The notes under the pieces are model-generated. The model was not told the origin of the DNA, did not search any database, and worked only from the letters and a program-made list of their open reading frames with translations. The translations under genes were made by a program, and so were the position numbers. Below are positions 1 to 9,531 of a stretch of DNA of 64,000 nt, in pieces (within the stretch, counting starts at the first letter, position 1; each line of letters begins with the position of its first letter). Origin of the DNA: Mycoplasma sp. (GTDB taxonomy: Bacteria > Bacillota_I > Bacilli_A > Mycoplasmatales > Metamycoplasmataceae); the NCBI GenBank assembly GCA_024244685.1, contig JAAEOJ010000337.1, forward strand, positions 1 through 64,000, given 5' to 3'.

Positions 1-437
<437 letters not shown>

Positions 438-528
438 TAAGTGATTTATTTAATTAAGTTATTTTATTGAATTGGACGTCACAAAAAAAGACAAAATGCT
501 ATTCAGTTTTCAAAGTTCTAGAAAATAT

Positions 529-553
529 TACCTAATCAGTTAGGTATTTTTTT
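529..553 (+). terminator. Terminator of the rRNA transcript
   Basis: TACCTAA (529-535) and TTAGGTA (540-546) form a 7-bp stem with a TCAG loop, followed by a run of seven T. It lies about 90 nt behind the 23S end and would stop rRNA transcription without a 5S gene. Confidence 0.8.
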
Positions 554-618
554 ATTCATTTTTTCTACAAGTTATAAAATAATTTTTAAAAAATAAAAAT
601 GGTATAATTTTTATAATT

Positions 619-858
619 ATGAATAAAAAAATAAACAATAAAACAGATAGTTATATAAAAATAAAAATTAAATATTATAATAAAAAATATAAAATACCAG
701 TAGTATTAACAGGAATTTTGGGTGCTGCCGTAATTTCTTCTTCAATAGCACTTCCTTTAAAATTTTTAAATAAAAAAAATTCAAATAAAAAAAACCCAAA
801 AAAAAGCACCAATATTTCTGTTACCAAAAAATCACCTCAAAAACTATATTTTATTTAA
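619..858 (+). CDS. Small membrane protein of unknown function
   Basis: A 79-residue ORF that I do not recognise. It has a lysine/asparagine-rich cytoplasmic start, one hydrophobic segment at about residues 28-48 (VVLTGILGAAVISSSIALPL) and a basic, serine-rich tail. A TATAAT box at 603-608 ends 10 nt before the ATG, so the transcript would be nearly leaderless. It could be a short membrane-anchored protein or the decayed N-terminus of a larger surface protein. A possible weak hairpin with a T-run follows at about 876-903. Confidence 0.45.
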   Translation: MNKKINNKTDSYIKIKIKYYNKKYKIPVVLTGILGAAVISSSIALPLKFLNKKNSNKKNPKKSTNISVTKKSPQKLYFI

Positions 859-904
859 AATATACAAATAAAAAAACGATACACCAAAAAGGGTGGTTTT
901 TTTA

Positions 905-932
905 TTGACTTTTAAAAATTATATGTTAAAAT
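905..932 (+). promoter_or_regulatory. Promoter of the S10 operon
   Basis: TTGACT (905-910) is followed after 16 nt by TAAAAT (927-932), with a TG one base upstream of the -10 (ATGTTAAAAT, 923-932). This is the best -35/-10 pair upstream of rpsJ and would start transcription near 939. Confidence 0.65.
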
Positions 933-960
933 TATTTAGCAACTATACCAATGAAGCATA

Positions 961-1045
961 AGGTTGCCGATACACCAAAATTAGTTGTTCTTGTTGATCG
1001 GGTATTTATGTGGAGGTAGTTCAATAAGAACAAAGGAGGAACAAC
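961..1045 (+). promoter_or_regulatory. Structured leader of the S10 operon
   Basis: The roughly 105-nt untranslated leader contains CCGAT (967-971) complementary to ATCGG (997-1001). TTGTTCTT (985-992) is exactly complementary to AAGAACAA (1026-1033), and GTTGTTC (984-990) to GAACAAC (1039-1045). These segments flank the Shine-Dalgarno AAAGGAGG, so alternative pairings could hide the rpsJ start. Control by a ribosomal protein is an inference from other S10 operons. Confidence 0.5.
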
Positions 1046-1351
1046 ATGGGAAAAGTTACTATTAAAGTTAAAGCGTTTGAATCATCTTTAGTTGATTCAG
1101 CTGCTCTTAAAATTGTAGAAACAGCTAAGAAAGAGGGTATTAAGGTTTCAGGACCTATTCCCTTACCAACTAAGCGAGAAGTATTTACAGTTTTAAGATC
1201 AGTTCATGTTAATAAAAAATCACGTGAACAATTTGAAATCAGAACAAATAAAAGACTAATTATTTTAAATGATGCTAATGAAGCAATAATGGATAAACTA
1301 ACTAGACTTAATTTACCATCAGGTGTTAAGGTCGAAGTTAAGAATAAGTAG
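1046..1351 (+). CDS. rpsJ: 30S ribosomal protein S10
   Basis: This 101-residue protein has normal S10 length and family signatures (SGPIPLPTKREVFTVLRSVHV; shortened here to GPIPLPTKREVFTVLRS). S10 sits in the 30S head and doubles as NusE in antitermination. It is the first gene of the 20-gene S10-spc operon, starting after a strong AAAGGAGG site. The 65-nt gap to rplC contains a second Shine-Dalgarno site. Confidence 0.97.
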   Translation: MGKVTIKVKAFESSLVDSAALKIVETAKKEGIKVSGPIPLPTKREVFTVLRSVHVNKKSREQFEIRTNKRLIILNDANEAIMDKLTRLNLPSGVKVEVKNK

Positions 1352-1416
1352 TTGCAAGAATACATCAAAAAAATTCCAACATGAATAAAAAAGGTAAATA
1401 TTAAAAAGGAGATATT

Positions 1417-2382
1417 ATGAAAGGAATCTTAGGACGTAAAGTAGGAATGACACAACTATTTTCAGAACAAGGTAAATTAATACCGGTGACTTTAGTTGAA
1501 GTTAAACCTAATGTTGTAACAAAAGTTCTTACAAAAGAAAATAATGGTTACGTTGCACTCCAACTTGGGGTAGAAGATAAAAAAACAACAAGATCTAATA
1601 AACCAGAATTAGGTCATGCTAAAAAAGCAAAAACAACACCTAAGCGCTTCGTTAAAGAAATTAGAGGAATGGAAGGCTATGAATTAGGAACAATTTTAAA
1701 TGCCTCAATTTTTGAAACAGGAGATTTAGTTGATATACAAGGAACATCAAAAGGACACGGGTTTTCAGGTGCAATTAAAAGACACAATCAATCAATAGGA
1801 CCTAAATCACATGGTGGTGGAGGTGGTTCTCAACCGCAAAGACAAACAGGTTCTCTTGGTGACATATCAGGTAATAAAGTTGTTAAAGGAATGACAATGC
1901 CTGGACAGTATGGTAATGTTACTACTACAATTCAAAATTTAGAAGTTGTTTCAATTGATTTAGATAATAATATTATTTTAATTAAAGGTTCAATACCAGG
2001 ACCTAAAAAATCTTTTGTGGTAATTAAAGAATCTATTAAAGGATTATCTAAAAGAGAACCTTTAAAATTAATAGATTTTAATATTGTTATACGCAAAAAT
2101 AAATTATTAGAAGAATCTAAAAAATTGGGTATTGATAATAATCCAGAAATATCTATAGAAGAATTAGAAATATCTATAAAAAACGCTAAAGATAAATTAA
2201 AAAAAGATGAAAAAGCTAAAAAAGAAGATGCAAAAACAAAACCTTTAGTTGAAACAAAAGAAGAAAAAGAAGACGCAAAAACAAAACCTTTAGTTGAAAC
2301 AAAAGAAGAAAAAGAAGATGCAAAAACAAAACCTTTAGTTGAAACAAAAGAAGAAAAAGGAGATGCAAATGGCGGAAAATAA
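1417..2382 (+). CDS. rplC: 50S ribosomal protein L3 with repeat tail
   Basis: The N-terminal ~210 residues are a normal L3 ([15 protein letters not shown] start, [20 protein letters not shown] loop), which binds 23S rRNA near the peptidyl-transferase centre. The protein is 321 residues, about 110 longer than usual. The extra part is a lysine/glutamate-rich tail ending in three 15-residue repeats ([15 protein letters not shown]) encoded by 45-nt tandem units at 2224-2358. The start has AAAGGAG upstream. The last 14 nt overlap rplD. Confidence 0.96.
   Translation: MKGILGRKVGMTQLFSEQGKLIPVTLVEVKPNVVTKVLTKENNGYVALQLGVEDKKTTRSNKPELGHAKKAKTTPKRFVKEIRGMEGYELGTILNASIFETGDLVDIQGTSKGHGFSGAIKRHNQSIGPKSHGGGGGSQPQRQTGSLGDISGNKVVKGMTMPGQYGNVTTTIQNLEVVSIDLDNNIILIKGSIPGPKKSFVVIKESIKGLSKREPLKLIDFNIVIRKNKLLEESKKLGIDNNPEISIEELEISIKNAKDKLKKDEKAKKEDAKTKPLVETKEEKEDAKTKPLVETKEEKEDAKTKPLVETKEEKGDANGGK
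2224..2358 (+). repeat. Three tandem 45-nt repeats in rplC
   Basis: Units at 2224-2268, 2269-2313 and 2314-2358 are nearly identical (GAT versus GAC is the visible difference) and in frame. A decayed fourth copy begins at 2359, where GAAGATGCAAAAA has become GGAGATGCAAATG. That segment supplies the Shine-Dalgarno site and start codon of rplD. Confidence 0.95.
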
Positions 2383-3193
2383 AAAAACATCTACAGCAAC
2401 TGAAAAAATAACTAAACCAGTTGAAAAAAAGACTGCATCATCAACTAAACCAGTTGAAAAAAAGACTGCATCATCAACTAAACCAGTTGAAAAAAAGACT
2501 GCATCATCAACTAAACCAGTTGAAAAAAAGACTGCATCATCAACTAAAATAGTTGAAAATAAAATTGTTTCCAAAGAACCAAAAAAACAAATAGAAAAAA
2601 CAATTAATCCAACCTCTAATCTTCCTAAAGAAGTATTTGGAGTTAAAGTTAATAAACAAGCTATTTTTGATGTAATACTTTCTGAAAGAGCTTCCTTAAG
2701 GCAAGGTACTCACAAAGTTAAAAACAAAGGTGAAGTAGCAGGATCTGGAATTAAACCTTGAAAACAAAAAGGTACAGGTCGTGCACGTGCAGGATATAGA
2801 CAATCACCCGTTTGAGTTGGTGGGGCCAGAGCTTTTGGACCAACTCCAGAAAGAAACTATACTTTATCTATAAATAAAAAAATTAGAAAATTAGCTTTAT
2901 CTTCAGCACTTACATTAAAATCAAAAGAAAATTCAATATTTGTAACAAATATACAATTAACAAAAATATCAACAAAAAAAATGATTGATTTTATTTCTAG
3001 TTTAGATATGGGTAAAACACAAAGAAAAGTTTTAATTATTACTGAAGATGAAAAAGTATTTAAATCAACTTCAAATATTAAAAATGCTAATACAATTAAA
3101 TTCAATTCAATATCAATAGAAAAAATTATTAATGCTGATATAATTGTATTTTCAAATGAACACATTAAGAAGTTAGTAGAGGTGGTGAAATAA
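2369..3193 (+). CDS. rplD: 50S ribosomal protein L4 with repeat N-terminus
   Basis: The 274-residue protein has a ~85-residue N-terminal extension before the L4 core begins near [20 protein letters not shown]. The core loop [11 protein letters not shown], which reaches into the exit tunnel, is present. The extension carries four 11-residue repeats ([11 protein letters not shown]). The ATG at 2369 is chosen because AAAGGAGA lies just upstream; an in-frame start at 2339 has no such site. TGA codons at 2759 and near 2814 encode Trp. L4 also autoregulates S10 operons in some bacteria. Confidence 0.95.
2414..2545 (+). repeat. Four perfect 33-nt tandem repeats in rplD
   Basis: Units start at 2414, 2447, 2480 and 2513 and appear identical base for base; a fifth, diverged unit follows at 2546. 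The 33-nt period keeps the reading frame. Identity at synonymous sites points to recent expansion or ongoing homogenisation by slippage. Confidence 0.95.
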
Positions 3194-3651
3194 TGAATAT
3201 TAATGAGGTTATAAAATATCCAATACTTTCTGAAAAAACATATTCACAAATGGAAAAAAATATTTTTACATTTGCAGTTGATTTTAGAACAAATAAAACA
3301 GAAGTCAAAAAAACTATAGAATTTATTTTTGGGGTTAAAGTTGCCAAAGTAAATATTTTTAATGTTCAAAAAAAACCAACTAAACTCGGAAGATTTCATG
3401 GATTTACCAAAAGACACAAAAAAGCTATCATTACTTTATTAGAAGGAACAATTAATTTATTTCCTGAAGAAGTAACTGCTAAAAGTAAAACAACAACAAA
3501 AACAACAAAAACAACAAAATTAAATAAAGAACCTTCTGAAGCAGAAAAAAAAGCAGCAGAAAAAATAGCAGCTAAAGCCAAAGAAGCTGAAGTAAAAAAA
3601 GAATCAATTAAAATTGATGCTAAAAAAAGTAGTAAAAAAGCGGATAAATAA
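3193..3651 (+). CDS. rplW: 50S ribosomal protein L23 with basic tail
   Basis: The first ~95 residues are L23, which lies at the tunnel exit and docks trigger factor and SRP (IKYPILSEKTY start, FGVKVAKVNIFNV, GRFHGFTKRHKKAIITL). The remaining ~57 residues are a Lys/Thr/Ala/Glu-rich low-complexity tail absent from most L23 proteins. The ATG overlaps the rplD stop (TAATG), typical translational coupling. Confidence 0.96.
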   Translation: MNINEVIKYPILSEKTYSQMEKNIFTFAVDFRTNKTEVKKTIEFIFGVKVAKVNIFNVQKKPTKLGRFHGFTKRHKKAIITLLEGTINLFPEEVTAKSKTTTKTTKTTKLNKEPSEAEKKAAEKIAAKAKEAEVKKESIKIDAKKSSKKADK

Positions 3652-3698
3652 TGTTTGGAAGATAAACGCCGCAAACATTTTCAAACAAAGGAGAAATT

Positions 3699-4541
3699 AT
3701 GGCAATAAAAAAATATAAGCCAACAACAAATGGTCGTAGACATATGACAACACTTGATTATAAAAATAATTTATCAGGTCATAAACCAGAAAAATCATTA
3801 TTATCAAAATTAAAGTCTCATGCTGGTCGTAATAATTCAGGATCTATTACAGTTAGACATAAAGGTTCTGGAGTTAAAAGAAAATATAGGATGATTGACT
3901 TTAAAAGAAATAAAGATGGAATACCTGCTATTGTAACTACAATTGAATATGATCCAAATAGATCTTCAAATATTTCATTGATAGTTTATAAAGATGGAGA
4001 AAAAAGATATATTCTTGCACCTAAGGGTCTTAAAGTAGGAACAGAAATAGTTTCTGGACCAAATGCAGATATTAAAATAGGTAACACATTACCAGTATCA
4101 AATATTCCTGAAGGTACAATAGTACATAATGTAGAATTACATCCAGGACATGGTGGTCAATTAGCCCGTTCAGCTGGAACATCAATTCAAATTCTTGGTA
4201 AAGATGAAGGTAAGTATGTTATAGTCAGACTTAAATCAGGTGAAGTTAGAAAGATACTTTCAACATGCAAAGCAACAATTGGTGTTGTTGGGAATGAAGA
4301 ACATTCTCTTGTTAATTGAGGTAAAGCTGGTCGTAATAGACATAGAGGAATTAGACCTACAGTTCGTGGTTCTGTAATGAATCCAGTAGATCATCCACAT
4401 GGTGGTGGTGAAGGTAAGCAACCAATTGGTAGAAAAGCACCAATGACACCTTGAGGTAAAAAAGCTCTTGGAATTAAAACTAGAAATAATAAAAAATCTT
4501 CTACAAAATTAATTATGAGAAGAAGAAAGGGAAGTAAATAA
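3699..4541 (+). CDS. rplB: 50S ribosomal protein L2
   Basis: A normal-length (280-residue) L2, the 23S-binding protein needed for subunit joining and peptidyl transfer. The [13 protein letters not shown] loop is intact. TGA at 4317 and again before the C-terminal basic region encodes Trp, so the frame runs to TAA at 4539-4541. An AAAGGAGAA site precedes the ATG. The stop overlaps the rpsS ATG. Confidence 0.97.
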
Positions 4542-4816
4542 TGGCAAGATCACTTAAAAAAGGTGCCTTTTGTGATGATCACTTAATGAAAAAGGTATTA
4601 GCAATTGTCGATGGCGGAGCTAAAAAGATTCCGATTAAAACTTGATCAAGAAGATCCACTATATTTCCAAACTTTGTCGGTTTAAATTTTAAAGTTCATA
4701 ATGGCAAAGACTTTCTTGATGTACATATTACAGAAGATATGGTTGGACATAAATTAGGAGAATTCGCGCCTACAAGAACTTATACTGGGCACGGGGAAGA
4801 TAAAGGTAAGAAATAA
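4541..4816 (+). CDS. rpsS: 30S ribosomal protein S19
   Basis: The 91-residue frame starts [10 protein letters not shown] and contains [16 protein letters not shown] and GEFAPTRTY, which identify S19 of the 30S head. One Trp is encoded by TGA. It overlaps rplB and rplV by one base at each end. Confidence 0.96.
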
Positions 4817-5151
4817 TGGCTAAAGCAAAAGCAACAATTAAAATTCAAAGAGTATCCCCTAGAAAAGCAAGGTTAGTAGCTGATTTATTTAGACATAAAT
4901 CAATTGCTGATTCTATTGCAATCTTAAATAACACTAATAAAAAATCATCAAAATTATTTTTAAAGTTATTAAATTCAGCAATTGCAAACGCAGTAAATAA
5001 TCATGGAATGAATGCTGAAAAATTATTTGTTACTGAAGTAACTGTTAATGACGGACCAACATTAAAAAGATTTCAACCTAGATCACAAGGTAGAGCGTAT
5101 CCAATTTTAAAAAGAACATCTCATCTTGGTATTATAGTTGAGGAAAAATAA
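4816..5151 (+). CDS. rplV: 50S ribosomal protein L22
   Basis: The 111-residue protein has the L22 core (SPRKARLVADL near the start, VNDGPTLKRFQPRSQGRA at the tunnel loop). L22 lines the exit tunnel together with L4. The start overlaps the rpsS stop. An AAAGGAG site for rpsC follows directly. Confidence 0.97.
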   Translation: MAKAKATIKIQRVSPRKARLVADLFRHKSIADSIAILNNTNKKSSKLFLKLLNSAIANAVNNHGMNAEKLFVTEVTVNDGPTLKRFQPRSQGRAYPILKRTSHLGIIVEEK

Positions 5152-5162
5152 AAGGAGAAATT

Positions 5163-5813
5163 ATGGGACAAAAAGTAAATCCAAATGGATTCCGTTACGG
5201 AATCACTAAAAAACATGAATCTGTATGATACGCTGATAAATCAGAGTTTTCAATATTTCTTCTTGAAGATCAAAGAATTAGAGAATATATTGAAATGTTT
5301 ATAAGAAAATATCAAATTGGTGGAGTTGAGTTAGAAAGAAATCAACAAAAAGAAGTTAAATTAACTTTGTACAGTTCAAAACCAGGAATATTATTAGGAG
5401 AAAATGGACAAAATTTAGAAAAATTCATCAAAGGTATTCAAAAACATACAAGAAATAGAAAATTAAAATTAAATGCTCAAGTAATTACAATAGAAAAGCC
5501 TGAATTAAATGCTAGATTAGTAGCGGAAGAAATAGCTATTAAATTAGAAAATCGTGGATCATTTAGGATTGCCCAAAAACAAGCTATGAGAGCAGCTTTA
5601 TTTGCTGGTGCAAAAGGTGTTAAAACTCAAGTATCAGGACGTTTAAATGGTGCTGATATGGCTAGAGCGGAAGGTTATCAAGAAGGAATTATGGCACTTC
5701 ATACTTTAAGGAATAAGGTTTCATATGCACAAGCAACAGCTAGAACAACATATGGAGCTATTGGTATCAAAGTTTGAATCTCATTAGGCGAAGAACTTGA
5801 AGGGAATAAATAA
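5163..5813 (+). CDS. rpsC: 30S ribosomal protein S3
   Basis: The 216-residue S3 starts [13 protein letters not shown] after AAAGGAG and reads through TGA at 5227 and 5775. A type II KH domain carries the GxxG loop ([12 protein letters not shown]), and [13 protein letters not shown] marks the C-terminal domain. S3 lies at the mRNA entry channel. Its stop overlaps the rplP start. Confidence 0.97.
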
Positions 5814-6232
5814 TGTTACAACCAAAAAGAACAAAATATAGAAGGCCATTCCGTATTAACCATGATAAAACAGCAACAAAAGGGAACAAAGTTTCATTTG
5901 GTGAATATGGATTACAAGCTCAAACTTCAAATTGAATTACAAATCGTCAAATAGAATCTGCTCGTATAGCTATTACACGTGCAATGGGACGTGAAGGAAA
6001 AGTTTTTATTAGGATATTTCCTCATTTATCTAAAACTTCTAAACCAATTGGAGTTCGTATGGGTAAAGGTAAAGGTACTCCTGATAAGTGAGTCGCAGTT
6101 GTTAAAAGACAAACTATGATGTTTGAAGTATCAGGAGTTAATGAAGAAATAGCTAAAGAAGCATTAAGATTAGGAATGCATAAATTACCTGTTAAAGCAA
6201 AAATAATTGCTGCAGATAAGGGAGGAAAATAA
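5813..6232 (+). CDS. rplP: 50S ribosomal protein L16
   Basis: The 139-residue protein starts [14 protein letters not shown] and has the conserved [14 protein letters not shown] and [15 protein letters not shown] segments, the Trp of the latter being TGA. L16 binds at the A-site tRNA elbow. It is joined by TAATG overlaps to rpsC and rpmC. Confidence 0.97.
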
Positions 6233-6519
6233 TGTTAATGAAAGATTTAAGTTCAAAATCAACAACTCAAATTAAAAAACTTATTGATGACCTTAAAGCG
6301 CAATTATTTCAATTAAGATTCAAAAATGCCACAGGGCAATTGGAACAAACACATAAAATTGAAGCTGTTAAAAAAGATATTGCTAGATGTTTTTCAGCAT
6401 TAAATTCAAAAATAAGTATAGATAATTCAAAAATTAAAAATATTATAAAACAAAAACCCTTAAAAAATTCACAAACTAAACCTATTGATAAAAAATCAAT
6501 AGTAGAGAGAGATAAATAA
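6232..6519 (+). CDS. rpmC: 50S ribosomal protein L29 with extension
   Basis: The first ~63 residues match L29 (LKAQLFQLRFKNATGQLEQTHKI), a tunnel-exit protein. At 95 residues it is about 30 longer than usual, with a Lys/Ser/Asn-rich tail like those on L3, L23 and S5. The start may be the ATG at 6232 or the one two codons later. Confidence 0.94.
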   Translation: MLMKDLSSKSTTQIKKLIDDLKAQLFQLRFKNATGQLEQTHKIEAVKKDIARCFSALNSKISIDNSKIKNIIKQKPLKNSQTKPIDKKSIVERDK

Positions 6520-6785
6520 TGGAAAGACAAACATCACGTAAAACTCTTAGTGGTACAGTAGTATCAAATAAGAACGAAAAAACAGTTGTTGTTGCAGTTG
6601 AAATATACAAAAAACACTCTCTTTATGGAAAGCGGTTTAAGTCAACAAAAAGATATCAAGTTCATACAGAAAAAGTTGATGCTAATCTTGGCGATTTTGT
6701 AAGAATTGATGAATGTAGACCTATTTCTAAAACAAAAAGATTTAGATTAGTAAAAGTACTTAAAAAAGTTAAGGATGGTGAATAA
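6519..6785 (+). CDS. rpsQ: 30S ribosomal protein S17
   Basis: A typical 88-residue S17 with an OB fold ([30 protein letters not shown]; residues ~5-45). It binds 16S rRNA early in assembly. One-base overlaps join it to rpmC and rplN. Confidence 0.96.
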   Translation: MERQTSRKTLSGTVVSNKNEKTVVVAVEIYKKHSLYGKRFKSTKRYQVHTEKVDANLGDFVRIDECRPISKTKRFRLVKVLKKVKDGE

Positions 6786-7153
6786 TGTTACAAGAAATGT
6801 CAAGAGCTCTTGTAGCAGATAATTCTGGAGCTAAAGAAGTAGGTATCATTAGAAATCTAGGTGGATCTGTAGTTAAAACATCAAATATAGGAGATATTGT
6901 TGTTTGCTCTGTAAAGAAAGCAGCTCCAAATGGGAATATTAAAGCTGGATCGGTTGTTCGTGCAGTTATTGTGCGTTCAGTATATGGTGTGAAACGTAAA
7001 GATGGATCACATATTAAATTTGATGATAACGCTGTGGTTATCATTAATGACAATAAAACACCCAAAGGTACACGTGTATTTGGACCGGTAGCAAGAGAAT
7101 TGCGTGATGCTGGTTATATGAAAATTGTTTCGTTAGCACCTGAGGTTATTTAA
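6785..7153 (+). CDS. rplN: 50S ribosomal protein L14
   Basis: Normal 122-residue L14 with the family start [19 protein letters not shown] and the C-terminal [20 protein letters not shown]. It lies at the subunit interface and binds the silencing factor RsfS in other bacteria. It overlaps the rpsQ stop. Confidence 0.97.
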   Translation: MLQEMSRALVADNSGAKEVGIIRNLGGSVVKTSNIGDIVVCSVKKAAPNGNIKAGSVVRAVIVRSVYGVKRKDGSHIKFDDNAVVIINDNKTPKGTRVFGPVARELRDAGYMKIVSLAPEVI

Positions 7154-7166
7154 TTAAGGAGTCACT

Positions 7167-7481
7167 ATGAAAATAAGAAAAAATGATGAAGTAATTGTAA
7201 TATCAGGATCAGAAAAAGGTAAAACAGGTAGAGTTTTAAATGTTAATCCTAAAGCACAAACGGTAACAATCAATAAAATTAATATTAAAAAGAAACACGT
7301 AAAACCATCACAGACAAATCCGGATGGAGGCATCCAAGAGTTTGAAGCACCAATACATATATCCAATGTCTCTATATCAGTAAAATTAGGAAAAGAAAAA
7401 AATTCTCCTTCAAGAGTAGGTTATGATAAAAAAGAAGGTAAGAAAATTCGTATTGCAAAGAAAAATGGGAAAGCTATTTAA
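7167..7481 (+). CDS. rplX: 50S ribosomal protein L24
   Basis: The 104-residue protein contains the KOW motif (NDEVIVISGSEKGKTGRVL, ~residues 5-23) and KKHVKPSQTNPDGGI. L24 initiates 50S assembly. TAAGGAG precedes the start by a normal distance. Confidence 0.96.
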   Translation: MKIRKNDEVIVISGSEKGKTGRVLNVNPKAQTVTINKINIKKKHVKPSQTNPDGGIQEFEAPIHISNVSISVKLGKEKNSPSRVGYDKKEGKKIRIAKKNGKAI

Positions 7482-7493
7482 TAAAGGAGATTT

Positions 7494-8051
7494 ATGTCAA
7501 TAATAAAAGAAAAATATAATAAAGAAGTTAAAAATTCTTTACAAAAGAAATTTAAATACAAATCACCTATGCAAATACCTAAAATAGAAAAAATTATCAT
7601 AAATCAGACAGCTGGTAATGAAGTTTCGAATTCAAAAGCAATAGAAGAAGTTTTAAAAGAGCTTGAGTCTATAACTGGACAAAAACCATTAGCGACAAGA
7701 GCTAAATCATCATTAGCATCATTTAAATTACGTGAAGGTATGCCAATGGGAGGAAAAGTTACATTAAGAAGAAATCGTATGTGAGATTTTTTAAATAAAT
7801 TAATTTCAGTGGCAATACCTCGTATTAGAGATTTTAGAGGTGTAAATCCTAAAGCTTTTGATGGAAGAGGAAATTTCTCTTTAGGAATTAAAGAACAAAT
7901 TATTTTTCCAGAAATTGATTTTGATAAAGTTAGAAAAATAAGAGGTTTAGATATAATTATTGTAACTTCAGCAAAAACAGATGAAGAAGCAAGAGAATTA
8001 TTAACATTATTAGGAATGCCTTTTATAAAAAATGTAAAGAGTAAAGGATAG
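7494..8051 (+). CDS. rplE: 50S ribosomal protein L5
   Basis: The 185-residue frame reads through TGA at 7782 (Trp). Conserved blocks are [36 protein letters not shown] and [11 protein letters not shown]5 normally carries 5S rRNA onto the large subunit, even though no 5S gene is linked to the 23S at the window start. An AAAGGAG site precedes the ATG. Confidence 0.96.
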
Positions 8052-8054
8052 AAA

Positions 8055-8240
8055 ATGGCAAAAAAATCATTAAAAGTAAAGCAAAAAAAACATGCTAAAT
8101 TCTCTTCAAGAGAATATACTCGTTGTGAATTATGTGGGCGTCCACGTTCAGTTATTAGAAAGTTTAAAGTTTGTCGTGTGTGCTTTAGAAAATTAGCTCA
8201 CGAAGGTAAAATACCAGGATTAAGAAAGGCGAGTTGATAA
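8055..8240 (+). CDS. rpsN: 30S ribosomal protein S14, zinc-binding type
   Basis: The 61-residue short S14 has the CxxC...CxxC zinc ribbon (CELC and CRVC). It ends KASW: the penultimate codon TGA (8235-8237) is Trp and TAA at 8238-8240 is the stop, matching the conserved S14 C-terminus. Confidence 0.96.
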
Positions 8241-8242
8241 TT

Positions 8243-8641
8243 ATGGGAATCATTACAGATCCAATAGCAGATATGTTAGTAAGAATTAAAAATGCTAATC
8301 AAAGAAAACATAAAGATGTAACTATGCCTCACTCAAAAGTGAAAGCAGAAATTGCTAATATATTAAAAACTGAAGGTTTTATTGTTAATTTTAAAGTAGA
8401 AGGTGAAAGCATTAACAAAAAAATTGTCATTAATTTAAAATACAAAGGAACACAACGTGCAATAACTGGTGTAAAAAGAATTTCAAAGCCAGGGTTACGT
8501 GTATATACTTCAAAACAAGATTTACCAAAAGTTCTTTCAGGTTTTGGTACAGCTATTATTTCAACTTCAAAAGGTATGTTAACAGATAGGGAAGCAAGAA
8601 AAGCCGGTATGGGTGGCGAAGTAATTGCTTATGTGTGATAA
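8243..8641 (+). CDS. rpsH: 30S ribosomal protein S8
   Basis: The 132-residue S8 starts MGIITDPIADMLVRIKNA and ends AYVW with TGA as Trp before the TAA stop, as conserved in the family. A TTG start at 8234 would overlap rpsN and is not supported by alignment. S8 binds helix 21 of 16S rRNA and represses spc operons in other bacteria. Confidence 0.96.
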
Positions 8642-8644
8642 ATT

Positions 8645-9184
8645 ATGTCTAGAATAGGTAATAGAATAATTATGATTCCTGAAAACGTTGAAGTTAAAGT
8701 AACAGGAACAAAAGTTGAAGTAAAAGGTGCGAAAGGTATATTAACATATGAATTTTCACCTTTAATAGCAATTGAAGTAAAAGATAATAAAGTAGCAACA
8801 GTTCGTGCAAATGAAGAAAAACATACAAAACAATTACATGGTACAACTAATTCATTAATTTTTAATATGATTGAGGGTGTTTCAAAAAGTTTTGTTAAAG
8901 AATTATTAATTAAAGGTGTTGGTTATAAGGCATCTATTCAAGGTAATGAACTTATTATTAATGCAGGATATTCTCATCCTCATAAATTAAATATTCCAAA
9001 AGAACTTACAGTTACAGTTGACAAACAAGTAAATATTAAAGTTGAAGGAATAGAAAAAGAAAAAGTAGGTTTATTTTCTGCTCAAATTAGGGATATAAGA
9101 AGACCAAACCCTTATTCAGGTAAAGGTATAATGTATAAAAATGAACAAATAAGAAGAAAAGAAGGAAAGGCAGCAGGTAAATAA
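8645..9184 (+). CDS. rplF: 50S ribosomal protein L6
   Basis: The 179-residue L6 contains the two-fold repeated domain and the signature NPYSGKGIMYKNEQIRRKEGK near the end. It lies near the factor-binding site. Its stop overlaps the rplR ATG. Confidence 0.97.
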   Translation: MSRIGNRIIMIPENVEVKVTGTKVEVKGAKGILTYEFSPLIAIEVKDNKVATVRANEEKHTKQLHGTTNSLIFNMIEGVSKSFVKELLIKGVGYKASIQGNELIINAGYSHPHKLNIPKELTVTVDKQVNIKVEGIEKEKVGLFSAQIRDIRRPNPYSGKGIMYKNEQIRRKEGKAAGK

Positions 9185-9531
9185 TGGCTAAAATATCAAG
9201 AAATAAAGTGAGGATTAGAAAACACTTAAGAATAAAAAATAGATTAGACATTACTTTGCCTAGAATTGTAGTATTTAAATCAAATAAAAATATTGAAGTA
9301 CAATTAATTGATGATCAAGTTAAAAAAACTTTGGCAACTTCTTCCTCAATTATGCTCAAATTATCAAATGGCGGAAATATAGAAGCCGCTAAAAAAGTTG
9401 GTAAAGATTTCGGAACAAAAATATCTAATTTAAAAGTTAAGAAAGTAGTATTTGATCGTTCAGGATATATTTATCATGGAAGAGTGAAAGCTTTAGCAGA
9501 AAGCATTAAAGAAAATGGGGTGAAATTCTAA
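9184..9531 (+). CDS. rplR: 50S ribosomal protein L18
   Basis: The 115-residue L18 has a basic N-terminus (RKHLRIKNR), then [18 protein letters not shown], the family C-terminal motif. With L5 it forms the 5S rRNA complex. TAATG overlap with rpsE. Confidence 0.96.
   Translation: MAKISRNKVRIRKHLRIKNRLDITLPRIVVFKSNKNIEVQLIDDQVKKTLATSSSIMLKLSNGGNIEAAKKVGKDFGTKISNLKVKKVVFDRSGYIYHGRVKALAESIKENGVKF

Noticed and set aside
2224-2545. Possible CRISPR-like repeat array
   Set aside because: Repeats are directly tandem without spacers, in frame, and form part of L3 and L4.
1932-2574. Two long minus-strand frames antisense to rplC and rplD
   Set aside because: They mirror the tandem repeats of the sense genes (repeats keep all frames open), lack start signals and encode no recognisable protein.
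7494-8051. L5 and many other genes seemingly broken by stop codons
   Set aside because: Each interruption is a TGA at a conserved Trp position; code 4 gives intact full-length proteins, so these are not pseudogenes.
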